Below, piece by piece: positions 55,027 through 64,000 of a stretch of 64,000 nt of DNA. Below the pieces are notes generated by a model that was not told the DNA's origin, made no database searches, and saw only the letters and a list, made by a program, of their open reading frames with translations. Each line of letters starts with the position of its first letter. Position 1 is the first letter of the stretch. This DNA comes from Marinobacter xestospongiae (GTDB lineage Bacteria; Pseudomonadota; Gammaproteobacteria; Pseudomonadales; Oleiphilaceae), in NCBI RefSeq assembly GCF_023156385.1, contig NZ_JAKZAK010000013.1:62001-126000 (forward strand), read 5' to 3'. The position numbers were made by a program, and so were the translations under genes.

Positions 55027-56544
55027 ATGAGCGCAGCGTTGTCGTTTGTCGACAAGGATTATCTGAATCAGCGGAAGTCGCGCAAATCCCACCAACCGGG
55101 ACTGAACCGGGGGTTGGCGGAGCGCTTGGTGGCTGAGTCTGACGATCAGCGGGCACTGATGCTATTCCTCAGTCAGTATCATGGACGTGCGGGCTGGACC
55201 TCGGATGAGGTTCGGGCGGCACTGTCGAAGGTGATCCTGAAGCTGGACCGCCTGCTCAATGCCCAGCTCAATGAAATCCTGCATCACCCCGAGTTTCAGG
55301 ACCTGGAAGCCAACTGGCGGGGTGTCAGCCTGCTGGTGGAGCAGGCTGCACTGGATGATCGACAGGATGCGGTGAGGATCAAGGTTCTGGATGCCTCTTG
55401 GGAAACCGTTGCTGCGGACCTGGGTCGAGCGATCGAGTTCGATCAGTCGCGACTGTTTGCCAAGGTGTATTCGGAGGAGTTTGGCAGCCCGGGTGGTGAG
55501 CCGTTTGGCTTGCTGTTGGGCACGTACAGCGTCAGTCATCGGACCCGCGGCGGTGCAGCCAACCTGGACACCCTTCGGGAGCTGGCCCAGGTAGCAGCAG
55601 CTGCGTTCTCACCGTTGATTCTCAATGCGGCTCCCAGCTTCTTTGGCGTTGATAACTATGCAGAGCTAACCGGTGTTCGCGACCTGGAAAGCCATTTTTC
55701 CCAAGTGGAGCTGACGGGTTGGCGCTCGCTGCGGGAAGTGGAGGACGCGCGTTTTCTCGGCCTGGCGGTGCCCCGAATGCTGATGCGCCCCCCTCACCGG
55801 GAACTGGGCGAGGGCGCCGAAGCCTTCGGATTTCTTGAGCATCGGCAGGTGACCGACAAGGACTATCTGTGGGGGCCGGCCTGTTTTGCCTTCGGTACCG
55901 TGGCCATCCGGGCATTCTGTGAATCCGGCTGGTTCTCCCATATTAGGGGCTTTCGTGCTGGCCGGGTGGCCCATGGCACCGTCGACAACATGCCGGAAAT
56001 CTCCGACATCAACCGAACAGGGCGCCTGTTCCCGACACGCCAGGCAGTGGACTGGCAAATCAGTGACCGGATGGAAAAAGCCCTTGCCGAGGAGGGGTTT
56101 CTGCCGTTGGTGCCTTTGCCCAACACCCCCATGTTGGTGTTTCACTCGGTGCCTTCGATCCAGCAGCCGAAAACGTACGAGCCGCTGGCTGCCAGTGTCA
56201 GCGCCAAGCTGTCGGCCATGCTGCACTACATCCTTTGCGTGTCCCGTTTCGCTCATTACCTCAAAGTGATGGGGCGGGATCGTGTGGGGGGCTACCGTAC
56301 CCCGGAGGAATGCGAGTCCCAGCTGCAACGCTGGATACACGGCTACACCATGGCTACCGAAGGCGCCTCGGATGAACTGCGGGCGCGCTTCCCGCTGCGT
56401 GATGCCAAAGTGTCCGTCAAGGCGCGGGCCGGCGAACCAGGTAAATATTACTCGATCATACACCTTCAGCCCCACTTTCAGCTGGACCAACTGGTCACCG
56501 GAATGCGGCTGATTACGGAATTGACACCGGTGGACGGGCATTAG
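55027..56544 (+). CDS. Second TssC-like sheath protein (paralogue)
   Basis: A 505-residue paralogue of TssC. It keeps FQDLEANWRGVSLLV, AIEFDQSRLFAKVYSEEFGSPGGEPFGLLLG, WRSLREVEDARFLGLAVPRML and [16 protein letters not shown]. It lacks the TssC N-terminus that interacts with TssB in the same form and has its own basic N-terminus (KDYLNQRKSRKSH). Two adjacent TssC homologues are known in rhizobial imp loci (ImpC/ImpD; TssC40/TssC41 of Agrobacterium). Its role is unknown; it could be a minor sheath component, a cap or an assembly factor. Confidence 0.9.
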   Translation: MSAALSFVDKDYLNQRKSRKSHQPGLNRGLAERLVAESDDQRALMLFLSQYHGRAGWTSDEVRAALSKVILKLDRLLNAQLNEILHHPEFQDLEANWRGVSLLVEQAALDDRQDAVRIKVLDASWETVAADLGRAIEFDQSRLFAKVYSEEFGSPGGEPFGLLLGTYSVSHRTRGGAANLDTLRELAQVAAAAFSPLILNAAPSFFGVDNYAELTGVRDLESHFSQVELTGWRSLREVEDARFLGLAVPRMLMRPPHRELGEGAEAFGFLEHRQVTDKDYLWGPACFAFGTVAIRAFCESGWFSHIRGFRAGRVAHGTVDNMPEISDINRTGRLFPTRQAVDWQISDRMEKALAEEGFLPLVPLPNTPMLVFHSVPSIQQPKTYEPLAASVSAKLSAMLHYILCVSRFAHYLKVMGRDRVGGYRTPEECESQLQRWIHGYTMATEGASDELRARFPLRDAKVSVKARAGEPGKYYSIIHLQPHFQLDQLVTGMRLITELTPVDGH

Positions 56545-56584
56545 CCCGCACTGCCACATGAGTTGACATTTGGAGGACTCAGGA

Positions 56585-57382
56585 ATGGATGCCATCAAGC
56601 AGCATCTGGCCAGCGGACAACTGCAGCAGGCCATTGAAGAAGCAACGCAGATGATCAAGGCCCAGCCCGGCGCCGCCGATCTGCGCGCATCACTGATCGA
56701 GCTGCTGTGTGTGGCCGGTCAACTGGAGCGAGCCGACGAAATGCTGGGCTCACTGGCCCGCCACCACCCGGACTGGCTTGCCGGTGCCGCCAACCTGCGC
56801 CAGCTGATCCGGGCTCAGCAGTCTCGCCTGGCGTTTCGGGAAGGCAAACTGGCCGAGGAAGTCGTGGCTACGGAAGGCGCAGACTTGGAAGCCCTGCTGG
56901 CGCTGCGACTGGCCCTGAGCCAGGACGACGTAGCGGCGGCAGAACAGGAAGCAGCGAAACTGGAACAGACCCGCACGGCGGCGACCTTCCGTTTTGGCGA
57001 CGCTGAGGGAGATGCCCGGGATTGTGACGACGCCCTGTGTGGCTTCATCGAGGCCCTGGGGGCCGATGGCCACTTTTACCTCTGGCGCTGGTCTGAGATT
57101 GAGGCCATCGACTTCCACCCGCCGACGTCACCGGTTGAGCTGATCTGGCGTCGGGCGGACGTGGAGCTGGTATCCGGCAAGCAGGGCGAGGTGTTTATAC
57201 CGCTGACCTACGTCGATAGCCAGTCCGACGAGGAGCGGCTGGGCCGGGTGACCGATTGGCAGGAGCGGTCGGAAGGATTGATCACTGGCATCGGTCTCAA
57301 GCTGTTCCTGGTTGGCGATGACGCCATCAGTCTGGAATCGCTGAAGCGCGTCGAGCGCGTCGAGCTTGCTCATGCCGGTTGA
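56585..57382 (+). CDS. tagJ: T6SS accessory protein TagJ (ImpE/SciE type)
   Basis: A 265-residue TagJ. The start at 56585 has GGAGG eight bases upstream; a TTG five codons earlier is rejected. The N-terminal half is a TPR-like helical region (HLASGQLQQAIEEATQMIKAQPGAADLRASLIELLCVAGQLERADEML), and the C-terminal half is beta-rich (FHPPTSPVELIWRRADVELVSGKQGEVFIPLTY). TagJ of P. aeruginosa binds the TssB N-terminus and affects ClpV recognition. It overlaps tssE by 11 bases. Confidence 0.92.
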   Translation: MDAIKQHLASGQLQQAIEEATQMIKAQPGAADLRASLIELLCVAGQLERADEMLGSLARHHPDWLAGAANLRQLIRAQQSRLAFREGKLAEEVVATEGADLEALLALRLALSQDDVAAAEQEAAKLEQTRTAATFRFGDAEGDARDCDDALCGFIEALGADGHFYLWRWSEIEAIDFHPPTSPVELIWRRADVELVSGKQGEVFIPLTYVDSQSDEERLGRVTDWQERSEGLITGIGLKLFLVGDDAISLESLKRVERVELAHAG

Positions 57383-57833
57383 TAGCTCGGTCCGCCTGCA
57401 GATGAGCCTTTTGGACCGGCTCGCCGCCGACGGCAATGCCCGGGCCACGGTTTCGTCCATCCGCCAGTCGGTGCGTCAGGACCTGGAAGCGCTGCTGAAC
57501 ACCCGCCGTTCCTGGCTGGAGCTGCCGGCGGAACTGCGGGAGCTGAAACAGTCGGTGCTGGGATTCGGATTGCCGGACTTCACCGTTATGGACCTCAGTA
57601 CTACTGATGCCCGGCAATGGTTATGCGAGGAGATTCGTCAGACTATTATCCGCTTCGAACCACGCCTGGCCCGGGTGACGGTTGAAGCGGAAGATGGGGA
57701 CACCCCTTTGGATCGACAGCTGAGACTGCGTATCGATGCCATTCTGCTGGTGGACCCGGTGCCGGAGCCGGTGGCGTTTCAGTCCGACCTCGAGCCTATT
57801 AACCTGTCGATGACCCTGCAGGAGTGTGCGTGA
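57372..57833 (+). CDS. tssE: T6SS baseplate protein TssE (gp25-like)
   Basis: A 153-residue gp25/TssE homologue (RQSVRQDLEALLNTRR, LPDFTVMDLSTTDARQWLCEEIRQTIIRFEPRLARVTV), which starts sheath polymerisation. The ATG at 57372 is chosen; a TTG two codons earlier is less likely. Its 5' end lies inside tagJ, giving coupling. One base separates its stop from the tssF ATG. Confidence 0.93.
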   Translation: MPVDSSVRLQMSLLDRLAADGNARATVSSIRQSVRQDLEALLNTRRSWLELPAELRELKQSVLGFGLPDFTVMDLSTTDARQWLCEEIRQTIIRFEPRLARVTVEAEDGDTPLDRQLRLRIDAILLVDPVPEPVAFQSDLEPINLSMTLQECA

Positions 57834-57834
57834 T

Positions 57835-59649
57835 ATGAGTGACGAACTCCTCCAGTACTATAACCGCGAATTGGCCTACCTGCGTCGTCAGGGGGCCGAG
57901 TTTGCCAAGGCCTACCCCAAGGTGGCGGGTAACCTGCGGGTGAGCGACGAGTCGGTGGAAGATCCCCATGTCTCGCGTTTGCTGGAGGGGGTCGCATTCC
58001 TGACCGCCCAGATCCGTCAGCGACTGGACGATCATTTTCCGGAGTTGACCAGCATCCTGATGGGCAACCTGTTCCCGGACTACATGGCGCCGATTCCATC
58101 GATGACGATCCTGCAACTCGCCGCTGGTGCCTCGCAGACCCATTGCGCCGCCCTTGATCCGCAGCAGCGCTATGAAACCCAGGTCGAACGGATGCCGGCG
58201 TGTGAGTTCCGCTCGCCATCCAGTCACTATCTGGCGCCGGTGGAGGTGGTTTCCGGGGCCTTTGAGAACGCGCCCTTTGATGCTCCCCGTCCTGCTGGCT
58301 CGGAAGGGGCCCAGAGTGTGATCAAGCTGCGTCTGAAGTCGACGCTGCCATTCAGTGAGATTGATCTGCCGTCGTTGCGGTTCTACCTCCACGGCCAGAC
58401 CCACCTGAGCAACGAGCTGTATGATCTGATCCATCGATCCGGTGTGGGTTTCGCGGTGGTACCGACCCACGACACCCGTCAGATCCGTTTCTTTGGCGCC
58501 AAGCAGTTGCAGCCGGTGGGTTTTGAGCCGGAAGACGCGTTGGTGCCGTATCGCAAGCGCAGCTTTGACGGCTTCCGTCTACTGGTGGAGTTTTTCCTGT
58601 TTCCCGAAAAATTTCTGTTTGCCGACCTGTCGGACCTGGCAGGCACCTGGCCGGAACACGACGAAGTCGACCTGTACATCTACCTCGGTGAACAGTCGAG
58701 CGAGCAGGAAAAGAGCTTTGTACCGGAGCACATGAGGTTGTGGTGTGTGCCGGCAGTGAATCTGTTTGACGAGTCTCTGGAACCAGTCGCCAATGATGGC
58801 AGCTGCCATGAGCACCGGCTGGTATCCCGGTTCCGTGGTGCGGAAACCTTTGAAGTGGTCAGTGTTCAGTCGGTCAGCCTGGTGGAGAACGAGAACATCC
58901 GTGAGATGGCTCCCTTCTACGGTCTCGGCCATCCCCGCTGGCAATCCGGGCTTGATGTCTACTGGCACCTTGGCCGCCGGGACGCGGACTGGGCGGGCGG
59001 CCAGTTTGAGCCGGGTTTTGAGACCTACCTGTCGCTGGTGGACCGGCGTTTCAACCACCGTACCCAGGATGATCTGCCAGAAGACGAGACCCTGATGGTC
59101 AATGCCTGGTGCTGTAACCGCAACATTCCGGAGCGGCTGCCCTTCGGCGGTGGCGAGCCCCGGTTCCGGGCTATCGGTGAACCGCTGGTGGAGGAAGCGG
59201 TGGCGCTGGTGCCACCGACCGCAACCACCCGTCCGGACCTGTCAGACGGTACCCGTTGGGAGTTTATCCAGCAGCTCAACCTGGAACACTTTGCCGGTGA
59301 CGATGCCCTGGAACGCCTGAAGGCGGTGTTGCAGCTGCACGATTTCCGCCACACCCCGGAGACCCAGGCACTCATCGAAGGCATTGAAGACGTGACCATG
59401 AAGCGCGTGGCTGCCCGGGTTGGCAAAGGGGTCCACAGCGGCCTGTGCCAGGGCACCGAAATCCAGGTCACCTTCTCCAAGCCCAGCTATGCCGGCACCA
59501 GTATTTACCTGTTTTCGGCCATCCTGGATCGCTTCTTTGCCCAGTTTACCCAGGTCAATACCTTTACCCGTGTGCGCATCCGCCTTGGTGGTCATCACCG
59601 TGACTATTGCCTGTGGCCAGCTCGCGCAGGCGAGCGGGAGCTGCTCTGA
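57835..59649 (+). CDS. tssF: T6SS baseplate protein TssF
   Basis: A 604-residue TssF (DELLQYYNRELAYLRRQGAEFAKAYPKVAGNL, PFYGLGHPRW, RVGKGVHSGLCQGTEIQVTFSKPSYAGTSIYLFSAILDRFF). CAGGAG precedes the ATG at 57835; a GTG three codons upstream is rejected. Forms the wedge with TssE, TssG and TssK. Its stop overlaps the tssG ATG (TGATG). Confidence 0.96.
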   Translation: MSDELLQYYNRELAYLRRQGAEFAKAYPKVAGNLRVSDESVEDPHVSRLLEGVAFLTAQIRQRLDDHFPELTSILMGNLFPDYMAPIPSMTILQLAAGASQTHCAALDPQQRYETQVERMPACEFRSPSSHYLAPVEVVSGAFENAPFDAPRPAGSEGAQSVIKLRLKSTLPFSEIDLPSLRFYLHGQTHLSNELYDLIHRSGVGFAVVPTHDTRQIRFFGAKQLQPVGFEPEDALVPYRKRSFDGFRLLVEFFLFPEKFLFADLSDLAGTWPEHDEVDLYIYLGEQSSEQEKSFVPEHMRLWCVPAVNLFDESLEPVANDGSCHEHRLVSRFRGAETFEVVSVQSVSLVENENIREMAPFYGLGHPRWQSGLDVYWHLGRRDADWAGGQFEPGFETYLSLVDRRFNHRTQDDLPEDETLMVNAWCCNRNIPERLPFGGGEPRFRAIGEPLVEEAVALVPPTATTRPDLSDGTRWEFIQQLNLEHFAGDDALERLKAVLQLHDFRHTPETQALIEGIEDVTMKRVAARVGKGVHSGLCQGTEIQVTFSKPSYAGTSIYLFSAILDRFFAQFTQVNTFTRVRIRLGGHHRDYCLWPARAGERELL

Positions 59650-60614
59650 TGGCAACGCCGACCACCCTGTACCGCGCTGTGTGGAAAGCCGAACGACAGC
59701 TGGTTGGTGACCGGAAAGGTTATCACCGGGTTGGCCATGACGGTTGGCCGAAGAAAGAGGTGGTGCGTTTCCGCTCGAGCCAGAACCTTGGGTTTGCCGG
59801 CCAGGATCTGGTGACACAGCGCGCCCAGCGTAGTGAAGACGGTGTCGTGCAACACGATCTGACGGTTGATCTGATGGGACTGACCGGTGCGCGAGGGGCG
59901 TTGCCAGCATGCTTTACCGAGCGGGTGCTGGAGTTGGTCAAGCAGAAGTCGCCGGCCACCCGGGATTTTCTGGATCTCTTCAACCATCGCCTGGTTTCAC
60001 TGCTTTACCGCAGCTGGGAGAAAACCCAGCCTGCGGTTCATCAGGAGCGTGAGGAAGAAGACATCTTCACCTACATCCTCAAGACCCTGACCGGTTGTGA
60101 GGAAAACTGGCAACTCTATTACGGCGCGGCCTTCGCCCGCCATGCCCGCTCCGGCAGTATGTTACGGGCGGTGTTGGAAGACATTACCGGTATGCCGGTG
60201 GATGTCCGTGCGATGCAGGGGGAATGGGCCCAGGTGTCCCCGGACGATCAGTCCCGGCTGCCAGACGACGATTGTCCCAAGGGGCAGTTTGCCAACCTTG
60301 GCGGGGCGATCCTCGGTAGCCGGGTGTGGATTGCGGACAAGGGCGTGGAAGTGGTTTTCCGTCCCAAATCCCGGGAAGAATTGGTCACGGTGCTGCCTGG
60401 CGGTGCCTACAGCAAGACCTTGTTACAGGTAACCCAGCGTCTGGTCAGTGGCCAGACCCGGGTTCGTTATCGGTTGTCGGCCCGTGCCGCCCACCTGACC
60501 CACACGATACTGGGGCAGCAGGGCAAGCTCGGCGCTGACAGTTTTATTGGGGCCCGACCGGAATCAACCAAAATGGTCGAGGTCAGTTTCAAGCCAAGCC
60601 AAGGAAAGGATTGA
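59649..60614 (+). CDS. tssG: T6SS baseplate protein TssG
   Basis: A 321-residue TssG (VVRFRSSQNLGFAGQDL, VDLMGLTGARGALP, FLDLFNHRLVSLLYRSWEKTQP, LGGAILGSRVWIADKG). It starts inside the tssF stop codon; the frame extends 14 codons further into tssF without a site. Partner of TssF in the wedge. Confidence 0.95.
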   Translation: MATPTTLYRAVWKAERQLVGDRKGYHRVGHDGWPKKEVVRFRSSQNLGFAGQDLVTQRAQRSEDGVVQHDLTVDLMGLTGARGALPACFTERVLELVKQKSPATRDFLDLFNHRLVSLLYRSWEKTQPAVHQEREEEDIFTYILKTLTGCEENWQLYYGAAFARHARSGSMLRAVLEDITGMPVDVRAMQGEWAQVSPDDQSRLPDDDCPKGQFANLGGAILGSRVWIADKGVEVVFRPKSREELVTVLPGGAYSKTLLQVTQRLVSGQTRVRYRLSARAAHLTHTILGQQGKLGADSFIGARPESTKMVEVSFKPSQGKD

Positions 60615-60619
60615 ATAGC

Positions 60620-63205
60620 ATGTCTGCGATGACACTCAAGTCACTGGTTGAGAAGCTCAATGAGGCGGGTAAGGAGTCGCTGGAAACGTCTGTGGGTCTG
60701 TGTTTCCAGCGCACCCACCACACCGTAGAGCTGGAGCACCTGCTGAAGAGCATGGTGCGGACCGACGATCCTGACCTGGTGGGGGTGTTCCGTCACTTTG
60801 GCCTGGATCTCGGTCGCCTGGACGCCCAGCTGGAGGCAGGCCTGGAAACCTTCCGCACGGGCAGCGGCGCTACGCCCAGCCTGTCGCCCCGGATGGTGGA
60901 CCTGTTCCGTCAGTGCTGGCTGGATACGTCCATCGAGTTTGGTGAGCCCACCATGCGCGGTGCCACTCTGCTGTACAGCATGTTGAACGACCCCGCCATG
61001 GCGGCACTGGCGACCCGCAATGCCGGCGAGCTGAACGGCATTGACCCGGCCCGTCTGCTGGCCGAGTGGGCCAACATCCGGGCCTCGCTCTCCGCGGAGG
61101 AGGCCGCCGCCTCCAGCAAACCGGCCAAGGCCAAGGGCAAGAAGGAACAGCACCTGGCGCAGTACACCGTCGACCTCACGGCCCAGGCTGCCGACGGACT
61201 CCTGGACCCGGTCATCGGCCGCGACGATGAGATCCGTCAGGTGATTGATATTCTCACCCGTCGTCGTCAGAACAACCCGATCCTCACCGGCGAGGCCGGC
61301 GTGGGCAAAACCGCGGTGGTGGAAGGACTGGCGCGTCGCATTGCCGAGGGGAATGTTCCCGAGATCCTGAAGCCAGCGCGTCTGCTGACCTTGGATCTGG
61401 CGCTGTTGCAGGCTGGTGCCGGTGTGAAAGGGGAATTCGAAAATCGTCTCAAAGGGGTGATTGAAGAGGTCAAAGCCTCGGAACGGCCGATTATCCTGTT
61501 CATCGATGAGGCTCATAACATGGTGGGCGCCGGTGGCCAGGCTGGCCAGAACGACGCCGCCAACCTGCTCAAGCCGGCCCTGGCGCGGGGAGAGCTGCGG
61601 ACCATCGCGGCGACAACCTGGGCGGAGTACCGCAAGTACTTTGAAAAAGACGCTGCCCTGACCCGCCGTTTCCAGGTGGTCAAGGTGGACGAGCCGGATG
61701 AGGCCATCGCCGTTCAGATTCTCCGTGGTCTGGTGCCGACTCTGGAGGCCCACCATGGTGTTGGCATTGCCGACGATGCCCTGCGGGCTGCGGTGGTGCT
61801 GTCGACCCGTTTCCTGGCCAGTCGTCAGTTGCCGGACAAGGCGGTGGCGCTGCTGGATACCGCCTGTGCCCGGGTCGCCATGAGTCAGGCCAGCGTGCCG
61901 TCGCCAGTGGAGCGGGCGCGTGCGGAGGTGACTGCCCTGGAACAGGAACTGGACCTGCTGTCCCGCGAATCCCGTTTTGGTATCGATCACAGCGCGCGCC
62001 AGGACCAGTTGGACACCCGCCTGCATCAGGCCCGTGAGTCGCTGGTTAGCCTGGAGGCCGAGTGGGACAGCGAGCGGGAGCTGGTGGCTGAAGCCGCCGG
62101 TATCAGCAAGGTCCTGCTTGACGAGGAAAATGACGACGACAAACAGCGCCTGAACGAAATTCGCGCCACCCTGGCGGAGCGGGAACAGGTGATGGTGCAC
62201 TGGCAGGTGGACACCCAGCTCGTATCCGAGGTGTTGTCCGACTGGACCGGCATTCCCCTGGGCCGGATGCAGTCTGACGAAGTGGCCGGCATCCTCAAAT
62301 TGGCCACCACGCTCAAGGAGCGGGTCACCGGCCAGGATCACGCCCTGGATGACATTGCCCGTACCATTCAGGTGGCCCGGGCCGAACTCGCCGACGAGAA
62401 GAAACCCCTCGGGGTGTTCCTGCTGGTTGGCCCCAGCGGTGTTGGTAAGACCGAAACCGCACTGGCACTGGCGGAGCAGGTCTACGGCAGCGAATCGAAC
62501 ATGACCGTCATCAACATGTCCGAGTTCAAGGAAGAGCACAAGGTTTCCCAGTTGGTGGGGTCACCTCCCGGATACGTTGGCTATGGCGAGGGCGGGGTGC
62601 TGACTGAAGCGGTACGACGCAAGCCCTACAGCGTAATCCTGCTGGATGAGATGGAGAAGGCCCATCCCGGGGTGCAGGACATCTTCTATCAGGTGTTCGA
62701 CAAAGGCTCACTGCGGGATGGTGAAGGTCGGGATGTGGATTTTCGCAACACCGTGTTGCTGATGACATCCAATGCCGCTTCCGAGCACATCTCGGATCTG
62801 TACGCTGATGAACTGACTGCGCCGGAGCCCTCGGCCCTGAAGGACGCCATCTGGGACGACCTGCTGGCGACGTTCAAGCCGGCGTTCCTGGGCCGCACCG
62901 TGGTGTTGCCCTACCGGCCACTGGGCGGAGAACAGTTGCAGACCATCGCACGGATGCAGCTGGACCGGGTCTGTGAGCGGGCTCAGCGTCAGCACGGTGT
63001 GACTCTGGGTTACTCCGACGAGGTGATTGAGCGGATCGCGGACAGTGGTCACCAGGCCAGCACGGGCGCGCGAAACATTCAGCAGGTGATCCAGCGGGAC
63101 ATCCTGCCGAAGCTGTCGGATATCCTGCTGAATGCTATTGCCAATGATGACAAACTGTCAGACCTTAACATTGTTGTAGAGGACGAAACCTTCCAGGTTT
63201 CCTGA
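60620..63205 (+). CDS. tssH: T6SS sheath-recycling ATPase TssH/ClpV
   Basis: An 861-residue AAA+ unfoldase that disassembles contracted sheath. AAAGGA precedes the ATG at 60620; a TTG three codons earlier is rejected. The N-domain (residues 1-150) carries the TssC-binding pocket typical of ClpV ([26 protein letters not shown]). NBD1 has Walker A GEAGVGKT, and NBD2 has GPSGVGKT with [15 protein letters not shown] ClpV/ClpB-type middle coiled coil sits between them. No ClpP-binding loop is expected. Confidence 0.96.
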   Translation: MSAMTLKSLVEKLNEAGKESLETSVGLCFQRTHHTVELEHLLKSMVRTDDPDLVGVFRHFGLDLGRLDAQLEAGLETFRTGSGATPSLSPRMVDLFRQCWLDTSIEFGEPTMRGATLLYSMLNDPAMAALATRNAGELNGIDPARLLAEWANIRASLSAEEAAASSKPAKAKGKKEQHLAQYTVDLTAQAADGLLDPVIGRDDEIRQVIDILTRRRQNNPILTGEAGVGKTAVVEGLARRIAEGNVPEILKPARLLTLDLALLQAGAGVKGEFENRLKGVIEEVKASERPIILFIDEAHNMVGAGGQAGQNDAANLLKPALARGELRTIAATTWAEYRKYFEKDAALTRRFQVVKVDEPDEAIAVQILRGLVPTLEAHHGVGIADDALRAAVVLSTRFLASRQLPDKAVALLDTACARVAMSQASVPSPVERARAEVTALEQELDLLSRESRFGIDHSARQDQLDTRLHQARESLVSLEAEWDSERELVAEAAGISKVLLDEENDDDKQRLNEIRATLAEREQVMVHWQVDTQLVSEVLSDWTGIPLGRMQSDEVAGILKLATTLKERVTGQDHALDDIARTIQVARAELADEKKPLGVFLLVGPSGVGKTETALALAEQVYGSESNMTVINMSEFKEEHKVSQLVGSPPGYVGYGEGGVLTEAVRRKPYSVILLDEMEKAHPGVQDIFYQVFDKGSLRDGEGRDVDFRNTVLLMTSNAASEHISDLYADELTAPEPSALKDAIWDDLLATFKPAFLGRTVVLPYRPLGGEQLQTIARMQLDRVCERAQRQHGVTLGYSDEVIERIADSGHQASTGARNIQQVIQRDILPKLSDILLNAIANDDKLSDLNIVVEDETFQVS

Positions 63206-63241
63206 TTGGCTAACAGAGCACAGAACAAAAGGTGGTGAGGC

Positions 63242-63733
63242 GTGAAAATACACATGGCGTTGCAAAAAGTCTCTGGTATTTGTTTCGCTGCACCGTTTAA
63301 AATTCTGTCGCTGCTGTTAATGTTCATTGGCGGTTGTGCCAGTCATGGCGATTATGTGTATTTATATGACGTGTATGAAGAGTACGCATATAGATTGCAG
63401 GAGCGTGACTACGGCTACATCATGGAGGATGCGTTATCCTCCTCCATGCGCAACCGGGGTCTGGAAGACCCAAAGGAATTCAGTGACTATTACCCAGTAT
63501 TGTCAGATTTGCCCGATATACTGGTGAAGAAAACGGCGCACTATGAGTTGAGGGATGGCGGTTTCGGCTGCCTGACCCTGAACGGATTTGATCGATTTGA
63601 TCGACCAGCTGTTATTAAGATGGAATTTAAAAGGGAGCAGGAACGCTGGAAGCTGGATTATGTTTCAGTCGATTACCTCGATTCACCAGCCGGCTTTATC
63701 GAAGCGGCTGTGTGTCCGAAACGGCGAGCATAA
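63242..63733 (+). CDS. Predicted lipoprotein between tssH and hcp, unknown
   Basis: A 163-residue protein with a type II signal peptide: lipobox IGGC at about residue 32. A GTG start has GGTGAGG near it; an ATG four codons in (63254) is also possible. The mature part is rich in Tyr and Asp (HGDYVYLYDVYEEYAY) and contains two further cysteines. I recognise no family. The codon and base use is visibly AT-richer than the flanking T6SS genes, suggesting a different origin. Position suggests a T6SS accessory or an immunity lipoprotein, but that is inference. Confidence 0.72.
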   Translation: MKIHMALQKVSGICFAAPFKILSLLLMFIGGCASHGDYVYLYDVYEEYAYRLQERDYGYIMEDALSSSMRNRGLEDPKEFSDYYPVLSDLPDILVKKTAHYELRDGGFGCLTLNGFDRFDRPAVIKMEFKREQERWKLDYVSVDYLDSPAGFIEAAVCPKRRA

Positions 63734-63797
63734 TATCAGGGACTGGTGCTATGTTTGCATCCCCTTTGCATTGCTATCTGATGGTTGGACAGTGAGC

Positions 63798-63816
63798 CCA
63801 GAATCCGCGGTTCTGG
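63798..63816 (+). other. Short hairpin in the leader region before hcp
   Basis: CCAGAA / TTCTGG with loop TCCGCGG lies 69 bp before the hcp ATG. There is no T-run. It could separate hcp from upstream transcription or shape its leader. The 151-bp gap between lipoprotein and hcp may also hold an hcp promoter, but I see no clear one. Confidence 0.3.
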
Positions 63817-63884
63817 CCTGATGCCGGAACTGGGATAACCATGTCCTCGTTACAGGACGTAACTTAAAACGCAAGGAGATACAC

Positions 63885-64000
63885 ATGCAAGCGAATACCT
63901 ATCTGGAGTATGAAGGTATCAAGGGTGAAGCCACCGCAGAACAGTACAAGGATATGATCACTGTTCTGAGCATGGACTTTAACGTTCATCGCGAGATCTC
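63885..64000 (+). CDS. hcp: Hcp tube protein, 5' part only (cut by window end)
   Basis: AAGGAG at 63873-63878 precedes the ATG. The visible 38 codons read MQANTYLEYEGIKGEATAEQ and onward, matching the first strand and GIKGE motif of Hcp/TssD. The rest lies past the window. Hcp forms the inner tube ejected by sheath contraction. Separate gap and strong ribosome binding site fit high independent expression. Confidence 0.85.
   Translation, partial: MQANTYLEYEGIKGEATAEQYKDMITVLSMDFNVHREI

Noticed and set aside
53311..55095. 594-codon open frame antisense to tssC
   Set aside because: Same reason; the plus strand encodes the conserved sheath protein throughout.
60641..62539. 632-codon open frame antisense to tssH
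   Set aside because: Shadow of a GC-rich gene: low complexity (Gln/His/Gly-rich), no ribosome site, and the sense strand is unmistakable ClpV.

Overview
The window is a GC-rich, densely coded chromosome segment from a free-living gammaproteobacterium. A marine heterotroph of the Alcanivorax/Marinobacter/Hahella kind is my best guess. The guess rests on codon and GC style and on the mix of sodium symporters (AGCS, NSS), TauE/SafE, MetNIQ, a LiuR-type MerR regulator, a CirA-like TonB receptor, several c-di-GMP proteins and a full type VI secretion system (T6SS). I see no rRNA, tRNA, CRISPR array or insertion sequence.

Layout. 1-10 kb: a membrane GGDEF cyclase, a TauE/SafE permease, a secreted lytic transglycosylase-like protein, an amidase, an unknown acidic protein, a type I Baeyer-Villiger monooxygenase and an HDOD-GAF signalling protein. 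10-13.5 kb: the metNIQ methionine uptake operon, closed by a strong bidirectional terminator shared with a 1-Cys peroxiredoxin. 13.6-23.3 kb: an AGCS symporter, an alpha/beta hydrolase, a 56-residue basic small protein with a long structured mRNA leader, a CBS-pair protein, a DUF2798 protein, a degenerate HD-GYP protein divergent from a GGDEF cyclase, a MATE exporter, FolE and an EamA transporter. 23.4-31.5 kb: an Aer-like PAS chemoreceptor, an NSS symporter, an unknown secreted protein, a LysR regulator divergent from a CirA-like TonB receptor with a Fur-like site, and a YafY (WYL) regulator next to a small unknown gene.

31.5-37 kb: a five-gene HAAT-family (branched-chain amino acid type) ABC operon, livGF-SBP-livHM, divergent from a MerR regulator of LiuR type. 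Each side of the intergenic region carries one copy of the same TTACGTTWACGTAA palindrome, so both sides look LiuR-controlled. 37-39.9 kb: a 17-bp tandem repeat, a lipoprotein, a methyltransferase, and a marR-hydrolase operon whose -10 hexamer sits in the middle of one of two palindromes.

39.9-64 kb: the T6SS locus. A PAAR spike-tip gene and a PpkA-type kinase run leftward. Running rightward are tagH(fha)-tssJ-tssK-tssL-tssM-tagF-pppA-tssA-tssB-tssC-(second tssC)-tagJ-tssE-tssF-tssG-tssH-lipoprotein-hcp, with hcp cut by the window end. Kinase, FHA, phosphatase and TagF form a post-translational control module. TssJLM form the membrane complex, with a peptidoglycan-binding OmpA domain on TssL. 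TssKEFG and PAAR belong to the baseplate/spike, TssA/B/C/Hcp to the tail, and TssH recycles the sheath. VgrG and effectors are not in the window. The most unusual T6SS points are the tandem second sheath-like TssC separated from tssBC by a GC-rich hairpin, the non-canonical kinase C-terminus, and an AT-richer lipoprotein gene between tssH and hcp.
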